64,000 bases of DNA, taken from Ketobacter sp963922875. Its GTDB lineage: Bacteria > Pseudomonadota > Gammaproteobacteria > Pseudomonadales > Ketobacteraceae. A program made the translations under genes and the position numbers. The DNA lies in assembly GCA_963922875.1 (NCBI GenBank), contig CAWUJH010000001.1, positions 1-64,000 on the forward strand, written 5' to 3'. Positions within the stretch are counted from its first letter, which is position 1. Each line of letters starts with the position of its first letter. Under the pieces are notes generated by a model, which saw nothing but the letters and a program-made list of their open reading frames with translations, was not told the origin of the DNA and did not search any database. Shown here piece after piece: positions 1-6,972 of the stretch.

Positions 1-16
1 TTGCTTCGATATCCAT
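1..16 (-). CDS. Start of next cassette ORF (partial)
   Basis: The first five codons of an ORF (MDIEA) lie at the left edge on the minus strand. The ATG at 16 is preceded by a GAGG ribosome-binding site at 27-24, and this follows the core site of the attC at 47-53 by about 30 bases, the usual distance for a cassette gene. Nothing can be said about the product. Confidence 0.5.
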
Positions 17-46
17 AATTTAGCCTCAATTTTTCCCTCAGGATTA

Positions 47-159
47 CGCTAACGCCAATTATCATAGGCGTAGTGTAGTGGAAGCAATTATTGAGTAAAA
101 TGCGAAGCATTCAATAATTGGTGGACCGAAACTACGTCCTATGCATAGTATGGTTAGAA
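47..159 (-). other. attC recombination site 1
   Basis: On the minus strand the site starts with TTCTAAC (159-153) and ends with GTTAGCG (53-47). Between them CATAGG-a-CGTAGT pairs with ACTACGCCTATG, leaving one extrahelical base, and an inner hairpin (CAATTATTGA against TCAATAATTG) closes the loop. This is the folded single-strand architecture that IntI recognises. The TAA stop of the upstream methyltransferase lies inside the TTCTAAC core. It closely resembles the attC at 934-1046, a hallmark of chromosomal integrons. Confidence 0.88.
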
Positions 160-921
160 TTTTCTTGCGACGACGAATTTTACATTCTCTTGTTTTTCAT
201 GATAATCAGAGCAAAGCCCAGAAAGCAGCTCTTTGCAAAACTCGTTGTACTCTACCCCTAACTCTTCTTTCAATTTTTGCATCCTGCCGAGCCTTGACGC
301 CCAACCCTCAACAATTTCCTTAGGTGCTGCACCATCGAAGTTTAGTTCTGGATCAGCTACATCGTTGTCAACGTGCTCTATTTCAAAACCGACACTTTGT
401 AACAGGCTTTCCATCTTCGCTCCAAAATTGAAGTCATAAATGCCAGAATTACATGATTCTAGTTCAAATCTTTTTACTCTTTCATAGTACTTACTATTTC
501 TTGCGAGGTTCCCAGAGATAAAGCACGAAACATCAAGCAATGCTATCCAACCACCTTGTTTCATTAATGAATATATAGAGACTAAAACATCTAGCGGATA
601 CCTAAAATATGAAAGCGAATAACTACTCCAAACTCCGTTAAAAGGTTCATCGACTACCTCTTTAATATTCTGAAAATCAGCACAAATGAATGTTTCATTA
701 CTCCTTTTTTTTGACTCACAAAAATCTATCAACTCTTGGTTAATATCTAATCCTAAAACCCTTTTAACCCTACTCGAAAAAAGACGTGACATACCACCGA
801 CTGAGCAACCAAGATCAACAACCGAATCATCCTGACTTATAGGTATAAACTGAAGATATCTCTCCCAGTTTCTCCATGTCTGTTGTTTTTCATATTCCTG
901 GATTAGGTCCACAGGTTTCAC
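154..921 (-). CDS. Class I SAM-dependent methyltransferase (cassette gene)
   Basis: A 255-aa Rossmann-fold methyltransferase. Motif I (VVDLGCSVGG, about residues 34-43), the acidic end of strand beta-2 (LGLDIN) and a post-I CADF segment are visible. The substrate is not apparent; the layout resembles the broad Methyltransf_11/25 groups. The start is GTG at 921, preceded by AGGA five bases upstream and only about 13 bases after the attC core, so the reading frame fills its cassette. The stop codon is embedded in the core of attC 1. It should be transcribed from a distant cassette promoter or a local one; no promoter is obvious. The substrate could be small molecule, lipid or protein. Confidence 0.8.
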   Translation of the reverse strand: MKPVDLIQEYEKQQTWRNWERYLQFIPISQDDSVVDLGCSVGGMSRLFSSRVKRVLGLDINQELIDFCESKKRSNETFICADFQNIKEVVDEPFNGVWSSYSLSYFRYPLDVLVSIYSLMKQGGWIALLDVSCFISGNLARNSKYYERVKRFELESCNSGIYDFNFGAKMESLLQSVGFEIEHVDNDVADPELNFDGAAPKEIVEGWASRLGRMQKLKEELGVEYNEFCKELLSGLCSDYHEKQENVKFVVARKF

Positions 922-933
922 CGATTTCCTGAA

Positions 934-1046
934 ATCTAACGCCTATTATCATGGGCGTAGTGTAGTGGAGGAATTTTGCGGATAAGATGCGAAGCATCCG
1001 CAAAATTTTGGAGCGAAACTACGTCCCATGCATATACTGGTTAGAA
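934..1046 (-). other. attC recombination site 2
   Basis: On the minus strand the outer cores are TTCTAAC (1046-1040) and GTTAGAT (940-934), the latter a perfect GTTRRRY. GCATGGG-a-CGTAGT pairs with ACTACGCCCATG, again with a single unpaired base, and a terminal hairpin AATTTTGCGGAT...ATCCGCAAAATT follows. It is the same length (113 bp) and nearly the same outer stem as attC 1, so the two are members of one host-specific attC family. Confidence 0.9.
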
Positions 1047-1075
1047 TATCCCATGCTCGTCACTAATTTTCTATA

Positions 1076-1696
1076 TCACTTGTTAGGCGCTATGCCATTT
1101 ACAGAAATGCTAAGGAATGCAACGATGGAATCGTACTTATAAAAAATCAACACCAGAGAAACTGAAAATATTGCTAAAGACAACCATTTAGCAATCCAGA
1201 ATGCTGGCTCACCTCTTTTTACTCTATTCCATTCCTTTTTCAATAGAGTTTGAGCCTCAGTAATTAGTTCATTTGAAGCTTCGGTCACTTCCTGTTCTGA
1301 TTTTAATACTCTTGGATTTTCGATAAGCATATATAACTTATTTAATTTTTCTAGTATTTCTTTATCATCTTTAGGGTTTACTCTTAATCTTATACTATCG
1401 TAGTTCTTTATTATCGAATCAAGCAAATCAATATTATTATTAAGAAATTCAGTAATTTGTATTTCTTTTTGTTGCTCATCTTTAACACTAGCAAAATGCA
1501 TAAACATCGAAGAAATGCTAGCGGACGATGCTGTAAAATTAGTTAAATCTTCTCTAAGCTTGTTAATCCAGTCTTGCCTAAATTCTGATGTCTTTTGATC
1601 TTTTGACGCAACCAAATTAACAAAAGCAAAAAAGCCAGAAATAATCGCTGCTAATACTGCGCCGATTGCAATAAAAATTGTTGCTGGCATGTTCAT
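1076..1696 (-). CDS. Two-TM membrane protein of unknown function (cassette gene)
   Basis: A 206-aa protein with a hydrophobic N-terminal segment (about residues 5-28), a cytoplasm-like helical middle rich in charged residues, and a second hydrophobic segment near residues 165-195. Just after the first TM is a KTSEFRQDWINKLRED segment, a pattern I associate with hypothetical membrane proteins in accessory regions, but no function is known to me. It starts at ATG 1696 behind GAGTG. It shares a cassette interval with the 103-aa gene at 1780-2091 because no attC lies between them. The end of the gene contains GCCTAAC, a chance core-like string. A membrane anchor with a helical sensor domain would be compatible with a defence or stress role; that is only inference. 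Confidence 0.65.
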   Translation of the reverse strand: MNMPATIFIAIGAVLAAIISGFFAFVNLVASKDQKTSEFRQDWINKLREDLTNFTASSASISSMFMHFASVKDEQQKEIQITEFLNNNIDLLDSIIKNYDSIRLRVNPKDDKEILEKLNKLYMLIENPRVLKSEQEVTEASNELITEAQTLLKKEWNRVKRGEPAFWIAKWLSLAIFSVSLVLIFYKYDSIVAFLSISVNGIAPNK

Positions 1697-1779
1697 AATT
1701 CACTCGTAATTATTTATTTAAAAAAACCATGTTCTTACTAATTTTAGAATATTTCTATTCAATACGACTTATAGTGACG

Positions 1780-2091
1780 TTACTTCCTTGGCACTAGCTC
1801 AATACCAGCACAAGAGCGTCCTGTATTTGGACAAATCAGGCTTGGATTTTCGTAAAACAAACCAGTATCACAAATACTTGAAATCAGTTCATTTGTTGCT
1901 TGTGTCCTGTCAGGATAACGAGCAACATTCTTCCTTAACCAATAATCAAGAGATTTATCTTTCGTATGCTCTGAAAGAGAACAATTTTGTTGCCCCTGAA
2001 TAATAAATGTCCTACCTTCATGAATTAAATACGCCAAAAGCCAAGACAAATTGAATGATGTTCCATCTTCTTCTGGCAAAATAATATTCAT
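1780..2091 (-). CDS. Hypothetical protein, 103 aa (cassette gene)
   Basis: A small acidic soluble protein that I do not recognise. It has no signal peptide or TM segment and contains four cysteines, two of them near the C-terminus (a CPNTGRSC segment). The ATG at 2091 has a good AGAGG ribosome-binding site and follows the core of attC 3 by about 50 bases, so it is the first gene of its cassette. The next attC comes only after the downstream membrane-protein gene, so the two may be a true two-gene cassette, or an attC between them has been lost. Confidence 0.6.
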   Translation of the reverse strand: MNIILPEEDGTSFNLSWLLAYLIHEGRTFIIQGQQNCSLSEHTKDKSLDYWLRKNVARYPDRTQATNELISSICDTGLFYENPSLICPNTGRSCAGIELVPRK

Positions 2092-2139
2092 ATTTTTTCC
2101 TCTTTTGAATTTATCGAAAACTTAAAAATGCACCCGGAA

Positions 2140-2256
2140 TTCTAACGCCCAACATCATGGGACCGTGGGCGGAGGTGAAAGTTGTGCAATAATGCGCGCA
2201 GCGCATGCACAACTTGAAGCCGCAGCCCATGGTTCCCATGCATGTGATTGTTAGCA
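2140..2256 (-). other. attC recombination site 3
   Basis: On the minus strand the cores are TGCTAAC (2256-2250) and GTTAGAA (2146-2140). CATGGG-a-ACC pairs with GGT-CCCATG and a terminal hairpin is formed by AAGTTGTGCA against TGCACAACTT. The site keeps the CATGGG outer stem seen in attC 2, but its inner stem differs. Confidence 0.87.
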
Positions 2257-2410
2257 ATAAACTTGCTGCTGTCTAAATCTAGCACCATAAAATATCTAAA
2301 TCTCGCTAGAATGACCTTATTGAACTCTGACTAAATCGCGGGAAGTCCTTAGAGTATAGCCAAGGTTTCCCTTATATTTTTCGAAGTCCAGCCTACACTA
2401 CACCATCTTG

Positions 2411-2878
2411 TTAGTAGTCCTTTTCATATTCTCTTGTTGCTAAATTTATACTATTTTCCACTGACTTTATTAGCGCCTCAACTCTTTTCAAATCCCGAAG
2501 TAGACCTATGTAATCAGCTGATTTAAAAGACATTAAGAAAGCAACGCCTGTGTCACCTTTCCACTTCATAAATTTTGGGTCATGAAAAACGGCATCTGTA
2601 TGAGCAAACTGCTTATTTCTTAGATCTAAAATTTTATCGTGTAGATCCCGGTATTCCACGGGTACATATTTCTTTTCTGAAAGAAAATGTTTACCAAACT
2701 TTCCTCTATTTCCAGAAAATGGGCGCGAATAAATCACAGCGATATCTCTAAGTAAGGCTGCTTTTATATCATCTCTTCGGTAACGCTTAAGCATTTTCAA
2801 AGTTCCAAGAGCAGTATCCATATCTACTGAATGCAATCTCAAAAACTTATATTTTTCGAACTTGGCTTCATTGCTCAT
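2411..2878 (-). CDS. HEPN-like protein (cassette gene)
   Basis: A 155-aa all-helical soluble protein. Around residue 92 it carries RNKQFAHTD, an R-x5-H arrangement that fits the Rx4-6H catalytic motif of HEPN ribonucleases, preceded by a LHDKILDLRN helix. HEPN proteins are common toxins and defence effectors, and proteins with an LRNK-x-x-AH core occur in many accessory loci. No partner nucleotidyltransferase or antitoxin gene is adjacent, so toxin-antitoxin function is only a possibility. About 150 bases separate the stop from attC 3, longer than usual. No clear ribosome-binding site is seen before the ATG at 2878, which is about 45 bases inside the presumed cassette start. Confidence 0.6.
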   Translation of the reverse strand: MSNEAKFEKYKFLRLHSVDMDTALGTLKMLKRYRRDDIKAALLRDIAVIYSRPFSGNRGKFGKHFLSEKKYVPVEYRDLHDKILDLRNKQFAHTDAVFHDPKFMKWKGDTGVAFLMSFKSADYIGLLRDLKRVEALIKSVENSINLATREYEKDY

Positions 2879-2880
2879 AG

Positions 2881-3205
2881 TTTAAATTCAAATTCTGAAC
2901 TATCCAAATTGCAACGACTTCGCTAACAGTTAAATCAACGACATTGCACAATATATCCACGATATCCAAGAAATATCGCATCGCAATCCTACCAATCAAA
3001 ATATCCCAACATAAAACCAATATCCCTTAAAACAAGACTGCCTGAAAACCCAGCCTCAGGCACCAACACCATTCACAATGAATCAATTTGCCGAAATAGT
3101 GAAACCATTGAAGACCATATACAACTCTGCTCATACCCGCAGATACTGAGCAATAATAACCCTATCTGACTACAGCATAGCCAAAACTATTCCACCCCGC
3201 TACCC
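2881..3205. other. Intergenic gap between array and LysR gene
   Basis: About 325 AT-rich bases without a credible ORF. It contains the attI-like site at 2921-2935 and otherwise no attC-like stem, RNA gene or strong terminator that I can see. If an integrase once lay here, no readable remnant is left. Confidence 0.5.
2921..2935 (-). other. attI-like or terminal core site
   Basis: On the minus strand this reads ATTTAAC-T-GTTAGCG: a perfect inverse core (RYYYAAC) followed after one base by a GTTAGCG core like the one that ends attC 1. Paired inverted cores without a long stem are what the simple half of an attI site looks like. It sits at the upstream edge of the array, where attI belongs. The integrase that should flank it is absent, so it may be a remnant or a coincidence. 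Confidence 0.35.
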
Positions 3206-4096
3206 CTAAAACAACTCCCCCACCTTCTCCCCCATAAACTCAATAAACGCCCGCGTTTTCGCTGGCATATACTCCCGCCTCGGAAATACCACATAGATCG
3301 ATTTAGTAATGGTTTCCAAATCTGGAAACAAATTTATCAACCTCCCCTCGGCCACTTCGCGCGCCACGATAAAACTCGGTATTCGCGCAATCGCACCGCC
3401 CGCCAATACGATTTCTTTAATGGCTAGGCTGTTATTAGCAATGATTCCGGCGCTGAGTTTTATGTTAATCGTATTACCTTCGCGGTCTGTGAATGCCCAT
3501 TCCAATGCGGACTCCTGCAAACGAAAGCTGGCGATGATGTGATTCCTGGCAAGATCGGCGGGCTCGTTCGGTTTTCCGTGTCGTTTTATGTAGCTTGGGG
3601 AGGCGACAATCCAATGTGGACATGGTGCCAGTTTGCGGGCCGCTAACGATGAGTCTTCAAGATCACCAATACGGATGGACACATCAAAACCTGGCTCTAT
3701 CACATCCACTTTGCGGTCTTCGAAATTTAGTTCCACTTGAATCAGCGGGTAGCGCCTTCTGAATTCGGGTATGTGCGGTGCCACATGCAAGATGCCGAAA
3801 GACATGGGTAGGTTGATGTAGAGCCGGCCGCGGGGTTCACGATTCAGGGAGCGCACTTCGTCCATGGCGTCGTCTATATGAGTCAGGCCGATTTGGCTTT
3901 GCTGGTAGAACCGCTCCCCCGCCTCGGTCAGGCTAAGGCGCCGGGTGGTCCGGTTCAGTAGCCGCACACCCAGGTGATCTTCCAGGTCACTCAGGCGTTT
4001 GCTGATTACGGAGCGGGAGGTATCCAGCACTTCGGCAGCGCGGGTAAAGCTGCCCGCTTGTACCACGGTGACAAAGTTGCGGACATCTTCCAGCAT
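3206..4096 (-). CDS. LysR-family transcriptional regulator
   Basis: A 296-aa LysR regulator with an N-terminal winged helix (residues 1-60; FVTVVQAGSFTRAAEVL helix, then SRSVISKRLSDLE recognition helix) and a PBP2-like effector domain of the CrgA/AaeR-like group (RGRLYINLPMSFGILH...). It is divergent from the secreted cyclase-family gene at 4221 with 124 bases between the starts, the classic layout in which a LysR protein autoregulates and controls the divergent gene. The likely targets are therefore the three-gene cyclase-nitroreductase-EamA unit. The inducer is unknown. Confidence 0.93.
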   Translation of the reverse strand: MLEDVRNFVTVVQAGSFTRAAEVLDTSRSVISKRLSDLEDHLGVRLLNRTTRRLSLTEAGERFYQQSQIGLTHIDDAMDEVRSLNREPRGRLYINLPMSFGILHVAPHIPEFRRRYPLIQVELNFEDRKVDVIEPGFDVSIRIGDLEDSSLAARKLAPCPHWIVASPSYIKRHGKPNEPADLARNHIIASFRLQESALEWAFTDREGNTINIKLSAGIIANNSLAIKEIVLAGGAIARIPSFIVAREVAEGRLINLFPDLETITKSIYVVFPRREYMPAKTRAFIEFMGEKVGELF

Positions 4097-4220
4097 GGCG
4101 CTTTCCTCAAAACTCAGCGATTAGTAAAGATTTACGAACAATATTATTCCATAAAGGCTGATTATCAATACTTTTCGGTCGTATAAGCTGTGTTCACCCT
4201 TAGCGAACTGGAGCAATTCA
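4097..4220. promoter_or_regulatory. Divergent LysR/cyclase promoter region
   Basis: These 124 AT-rich bases separate two divergent start codons, so both promoters and the LysR binding site must lie here. A GGAG box sits about 6 bases before ATG 4221. I could not assign a convincing -35/-10 pair or a T-N11-A site. Confidence 0.55.
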
Positions 4221-5204
4221 ATGAAACCGATGTACAAAAATCTGAGTTATTTTCTACTACTGGGCAGCCTTTCAGGGTTCGCCCAAGCCAGTGACCGTCA
4301 GGTGGGGGTCAGTCCGTGGGGGCCGGATGATGAGATCGGCCGCCTGAATCTGATGACGGATCAGTCCCGAGCCCAGGTGTTATCGCGCATTCGTGGTGGT
4401 AAGAGTTATGACCTGTCGGTGGAGTATTTTATCGGTATGCCCAGCTGGCAGGCGGCGGGTGATCCTCACTACCGAATTTGGATGACCCACACTCCCGAGG
4501 GCACGGTAATTGATGATCCGTTAAAGCTGGGCAAAAAGATGAACGAGCATGTCAGCTATACCGGTGCGGCAGTATCCATGTACACCCATATGGGCACACA
4601 TATCGATGCGCTAAATCATTTTGGGTTGGATGGAAAAATCTGGAATGGCTTTGCCGCAAAAGATTATGCCGGTGATCGCGGTTGGCAGGTTGCGGGTGTT
4701 GAGGAGTTTCCACCCATTATTGCCCGTGGGGTGTTGATTGATGTAGCCGCAGCAAAAGGTAAATCTGTATTACCCGATGGCTATCGGATTACACAAGCGG
4801 ATATTGAACAGTCATTACAGCAGCAGAAGGTGAAGCTGGCCGTAGGAGACGTCGTTTTGCTACGCACTGGACGCATGCAGCATTACGAAGATGCGGAAAC
4901 CTTTATGAACAACCCACCAGGGTTAAGTTATGCCGCGGCGCAATATCTGGTGGAGAAAAGCGGTGCAATGATTGTGGGTGCCGACAACCTCAGTCTGGAG
5001 GCTTTTCCCTCCGAATTGGAATCGGATTATGTGCCTGTACATACCTATCTGTTAGCGGAACAAGGCACGCCGATTATTGAGCTGGCTTATCTCGAAGAGC
5101 TGTCCCAAGACAAAGTTTATGAATTCGCTTTTATTGGTGGGCCCCTGAAATTGCGCGGTGCGGATGCAGCGCCCTTACGCCCCATTGCTCTTCCCCTAAA
5201 CTAA
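4221..5204 (+). CDS. Exported cyclase-family (kynurenine-formamidase-like) hydrolase
   Basis: A 327-aa protein of the putative cyclase family (Pfam Cyclase, PF04199). The metal-binding signature H-x-G-T-H-x-D-x-x-x-H is present as HMGTHIDALNHF (about residues 114-125), and the C-terminal part carries a GADNLSLEAFPSE segment. The N-terminus (LSYFLLLGSLSGFAQAS) is a signal peptide, so the enzyme acts in the periplasm or outside, unlike cytoplasmic KynB. Family members hydrolyse amide or lactone-like bonds using Zn or Mn; the natural substrate here is unknown. It is followed after 21 bases by a nitroreductase and then an exporter, and is probably under the divergent LysR. Confidence 0.85.
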   Translation: MKPMYKNLSYFLLLGSLSGFAQASDRQVGVSPWGPDDEIGRLNLMTDQSRAQVLSRIRGGKSYDLSVEYFIGMPSWQAAGDPHYRIWMTHTPEGTVIDDPLKLGKKMNEHVSYTGAAVSMYTHMGTHIDALNHFGLDGKIWNGFAAKDYAGDRGWQVAGVEEFPPIIARGVLIDVAAAKGKSVLPDGYRITQADIEQSLQQQKVKLAVGDVVLLRTGRMQHYEDAETFMNNPPGLSYAAAQYLVEKSGAMIVGADNLSLEAFPSELESDYVPVHTYLLAEQGTPIIELAYLEELSQDKVYEFAFIGGPLKLRGADAAPLRPIALPLN

Positions 5205-5225
5205 TTTTCACTGGAGATTTTTTCT

Positions 5226-5798
5226 ATGAATGGGATCAATGCGTTATTGACTCGAACGTCCGAACACCCTGTGGACTCCTTGTTTTTATCCCGCTGGTCA
5301 CCCAGGGCCTATGATGCCACACCATTGCCTCTGGATGATCTGCTAACGGTATTGGAAGCGGCGCGTTGGGCGCCTTCAGCCTACAACAAACAACCCTGGC
5401 GATTTATTTATGCCTTACGTGGGGATGATCACTGGTCGCACTTTGTTTCACTGCTTGATTCTTTTAATGCGGAATGGGCACAACATGCGGGGGCTTTAGT
5501 TTTTTTGCTGTCGGACACCCGCGCAGCCAGTCATCGCTTTGATGCCGGTGCAGCCTGGAGCCATATTGCTTTGCAGGCGCATCAGTTGGGCTATCAAGCC
5601 CATGCCATGAGCGGCATTTTTCATAACAGGGCTAAACAGGATCTAGGGGTGCCGGAGGATTTCGCGGTGGAAATTGGTATCGCAATCGGCACCATGGGCA
5701 ATGTCGAGCGCTTGCCCCCTACACTGCGTGACAGAGAAAAGCCCAGCATGCGCTTGCCACTGGCTGAGTTGGTGTTCAACGGGAGATTCTCGGAATGA
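5226..5798 (+). CDS. Nitroreductase-family FMN oxidoreductase
   Basis: A 190-aa nitroreductase-fold protein. The FMN phosphate-binding RWSPRAYD motif near residue 23 and the AARWAPSAYNKQPWRF segment (about 55-70) are typical of the family; the C-terminal GTMGNVERLP segment corresponds to the second flavin-contact region. It probably reduces nitroaromatics, quinones or activated alkenes with NAD(P)H. The ATG has a GGAG box, and the stop overlaps the next gene in an ATGA, so it is translationally coupled to the EamA transporter. Confidence 0.9.
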   Translation: MNGINALLTRTSEHPVDSLFLSRWSPRAYDATPLPLDDLLTVLEAARWAPSAYNKQPWRFIYALRGDDHWSHFVSLLDSFNAEWAQHAGALVFLLSDTRAASHRFDAGAAWSHIALQAHQLGYQAHAMSGIFHNRAKQDLGVPEDFAVEIGIAIGTMGNVERLPPTLRDREKPSMRLPLAELVFNGRFSE

Positions 5799-6730
5799 AT
5801 GTTGAGCAGTGGTCAACGTTCGGTGGGCAAACCCATCGCCATTGGTCAGAAAATACAAAACTGCTGTTGCTGGTCAGCGGTCTGCTGCTGGGGTTGAGTT
5901 TTCCCATGGCGAAATTGGCCGGAGAAGCCCAACTGGCCGCCACCAGTTGGGTAATACTGAATTCTTTAGGCGCAAGCCTGGCTCTTTTACCCTTGTTATT
6001 GTTCACGGGCCAGTTGCGCTGGCCCAAAGGAAGGCAATGGCGTTATGTATTTATTGCCGGACCAATAACCTTCGCCGGACCCAATCTTTTGATATTTTTG
6101 GTGGTGCCGAACGTGGGTGCCGGTTACGGCGGCATTATGTTTGCGCTGTCTCCGGTGTGCACAATTTTACTGGCTCGCTTGGTAGGTATGGGCAGCTTGG
6201 GCCGAGTAAAATACATCGGCATTGGCTTGAGCTTGGCCGGTGCCGTTGGTATTAGTTTGTCGCGGGGTCGTATCGATACCTCGGCGGGTTATTTCTGGCC
6301 GGTTATAGCCGCACTGCTACCCGTCTTATTGGCCCTGGGTAATATTTATCGCAGCTTGGATTGGCCCAAGAATGCCTCACCGGAGCTGTTGGCATTTTGG
6401 AGCCATACCATAGCCGTGTTGATTTATGGGCTTGCGTCCGTCTGGCCGGGATCAATGTGGACGGGCTCGCAAAACTTTTGGCACAGTGTGGCTTCTGCAC
6501 CTCAGCTTGTGATCACTCAATTGGTACTGGCTGGGTTGATCGCACCGGTTGTGTTTCGGTTGCAGCGTTTTGGTGGGCCGGTAATGTTAAGCCAGCTTGG
6601 CTATATCTCAGCCGCCACCAGTTTATTGGTAGCGACTATCTTTTTAGGGGAAGATTATGCGATTCTATCCTGGTTTTGCGCGCTATTGATCGCACTGGGG
6701 ATCGCAATCTCGCTATGGAGTAAAGAATAA
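5795..6730 (+). CDS. EamA/DMT-family transporter
   Basis: A 311-aa drug/metabolite transporter with about ten hydrophobic segments in two EamA-like halves (for example LLLLVSGLLLGLSFPMAKL near the start and VMLSQLGYISAATSLLV in the second half). The gene overlaps the nitroreductase by four bases. Transport substrate is unknown; a role in exporting a product or inhibitor handled by the upstream enzymes is inference. It is not closely similar to the second EamA protein at 37508-38437. Confidence 0.9.
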   Translation: MNVEQWSTFGGQTHRHWSENTKLLLLVSGLLLGLSFPMAKLAGEAQLAATSWVILNSLGASLALLPLLLFTGQLRWPKGRQWRYVFIAGPITFAGPNLLIFLVVPNVGAGYGGIMFALSPVCTILLARLVGMGSLGRVKYIGIGLSLAGAVGISLSRGRIDTSAGYFWPVIAALLPVLLALGNIYRSLDWPKNASPELLAFWSHTIAVLIYGLASVWPGSMWTGSQNFWHSVASAPQLVITQLVLAGLIAPVVFRLQRFGGPVMLSQLGYISAATSLLVATIFLGEDYAILSWFCALLIALGIAISLWSKE

Positions 6731-6900
6731 GAGAAACCTAATCCACTGTCCCGAATTCCCTAACGGATTTACCTCCAACCCTAAGCCTGGAGGCTCCGTT
6801 CCTCTAAAAATATGACCAGATATTTTATAGGGAAATAGTATCCTCTCGCTAAATAGGTAATGCCATGCAGTAACTTAACAAATTTAAGCGGAAAACTTGG

Positions 6901-6929
6901 TGAGACTATTGGTCACAAAGTACTATAAT
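6901..6929 (+). promoter_or_regulatory. Probable promoter of the TRAP permease gene
   Basis: A consensus TATAAT lies at 6924-6929 with a weak -35 (TGAGAC or the overlapping TTGGTG) about 17-20 bases upstream. The -10 overlaps an in-frame ATG at 6928, which therefore cannot be within the transcript; this decides the start of the gene in favour of ATG 6973. A CCTCCA...TGGAGG inverted repeat further upstream (about 6771-6792) may be the terminator of the previous unit. Confidence 0.55.
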
Positions 6930-6972
6930 GCCGCCTCGTTTTTTAATTCTCACCAAAATCAGAAGAAAAATA

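Larger units (their letters stand above)
1..2935 (-). mobile_element. Integron gene-cassette array without visible integrase (CALIN-like)
   Basis: Four genes on the minus strand are interleaved with three attC recombination sites that share core sites of the GTTRRRY / RYYYAAC type and long imperfect stems. Read on the minus strand the array runs from a core-like site near 2927 leftwards: HEPN-like gene and attC, a two-gene segment and attC, a methyltransferase and attC, then the start of another cassette at the left edge. No intI gene lies between the array and the LysR gene at 3206, so within this window it is a cluster of attC sites lacking integrase. The left end is outside the window, so more cassettes are likely there. 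The genes are AT-rich compared with the flanking chromosome, as expected for cassettes. Confidence 0.85.

Noticed and set aside
1082..1088. A perfect GTTRRRY core (GTTAGGC) near the end of the two-TM gene
   Set aside because: The stem of attC 2 closes at 1040-1046, and no pairing partner for this extra core exists, so it is a chance match.
6928..6972. Upstream ATG start for the TRAP gene
   Set aside because: The ATG overlaps the -10 hexamer TATAAT, so it is not in the transcript.
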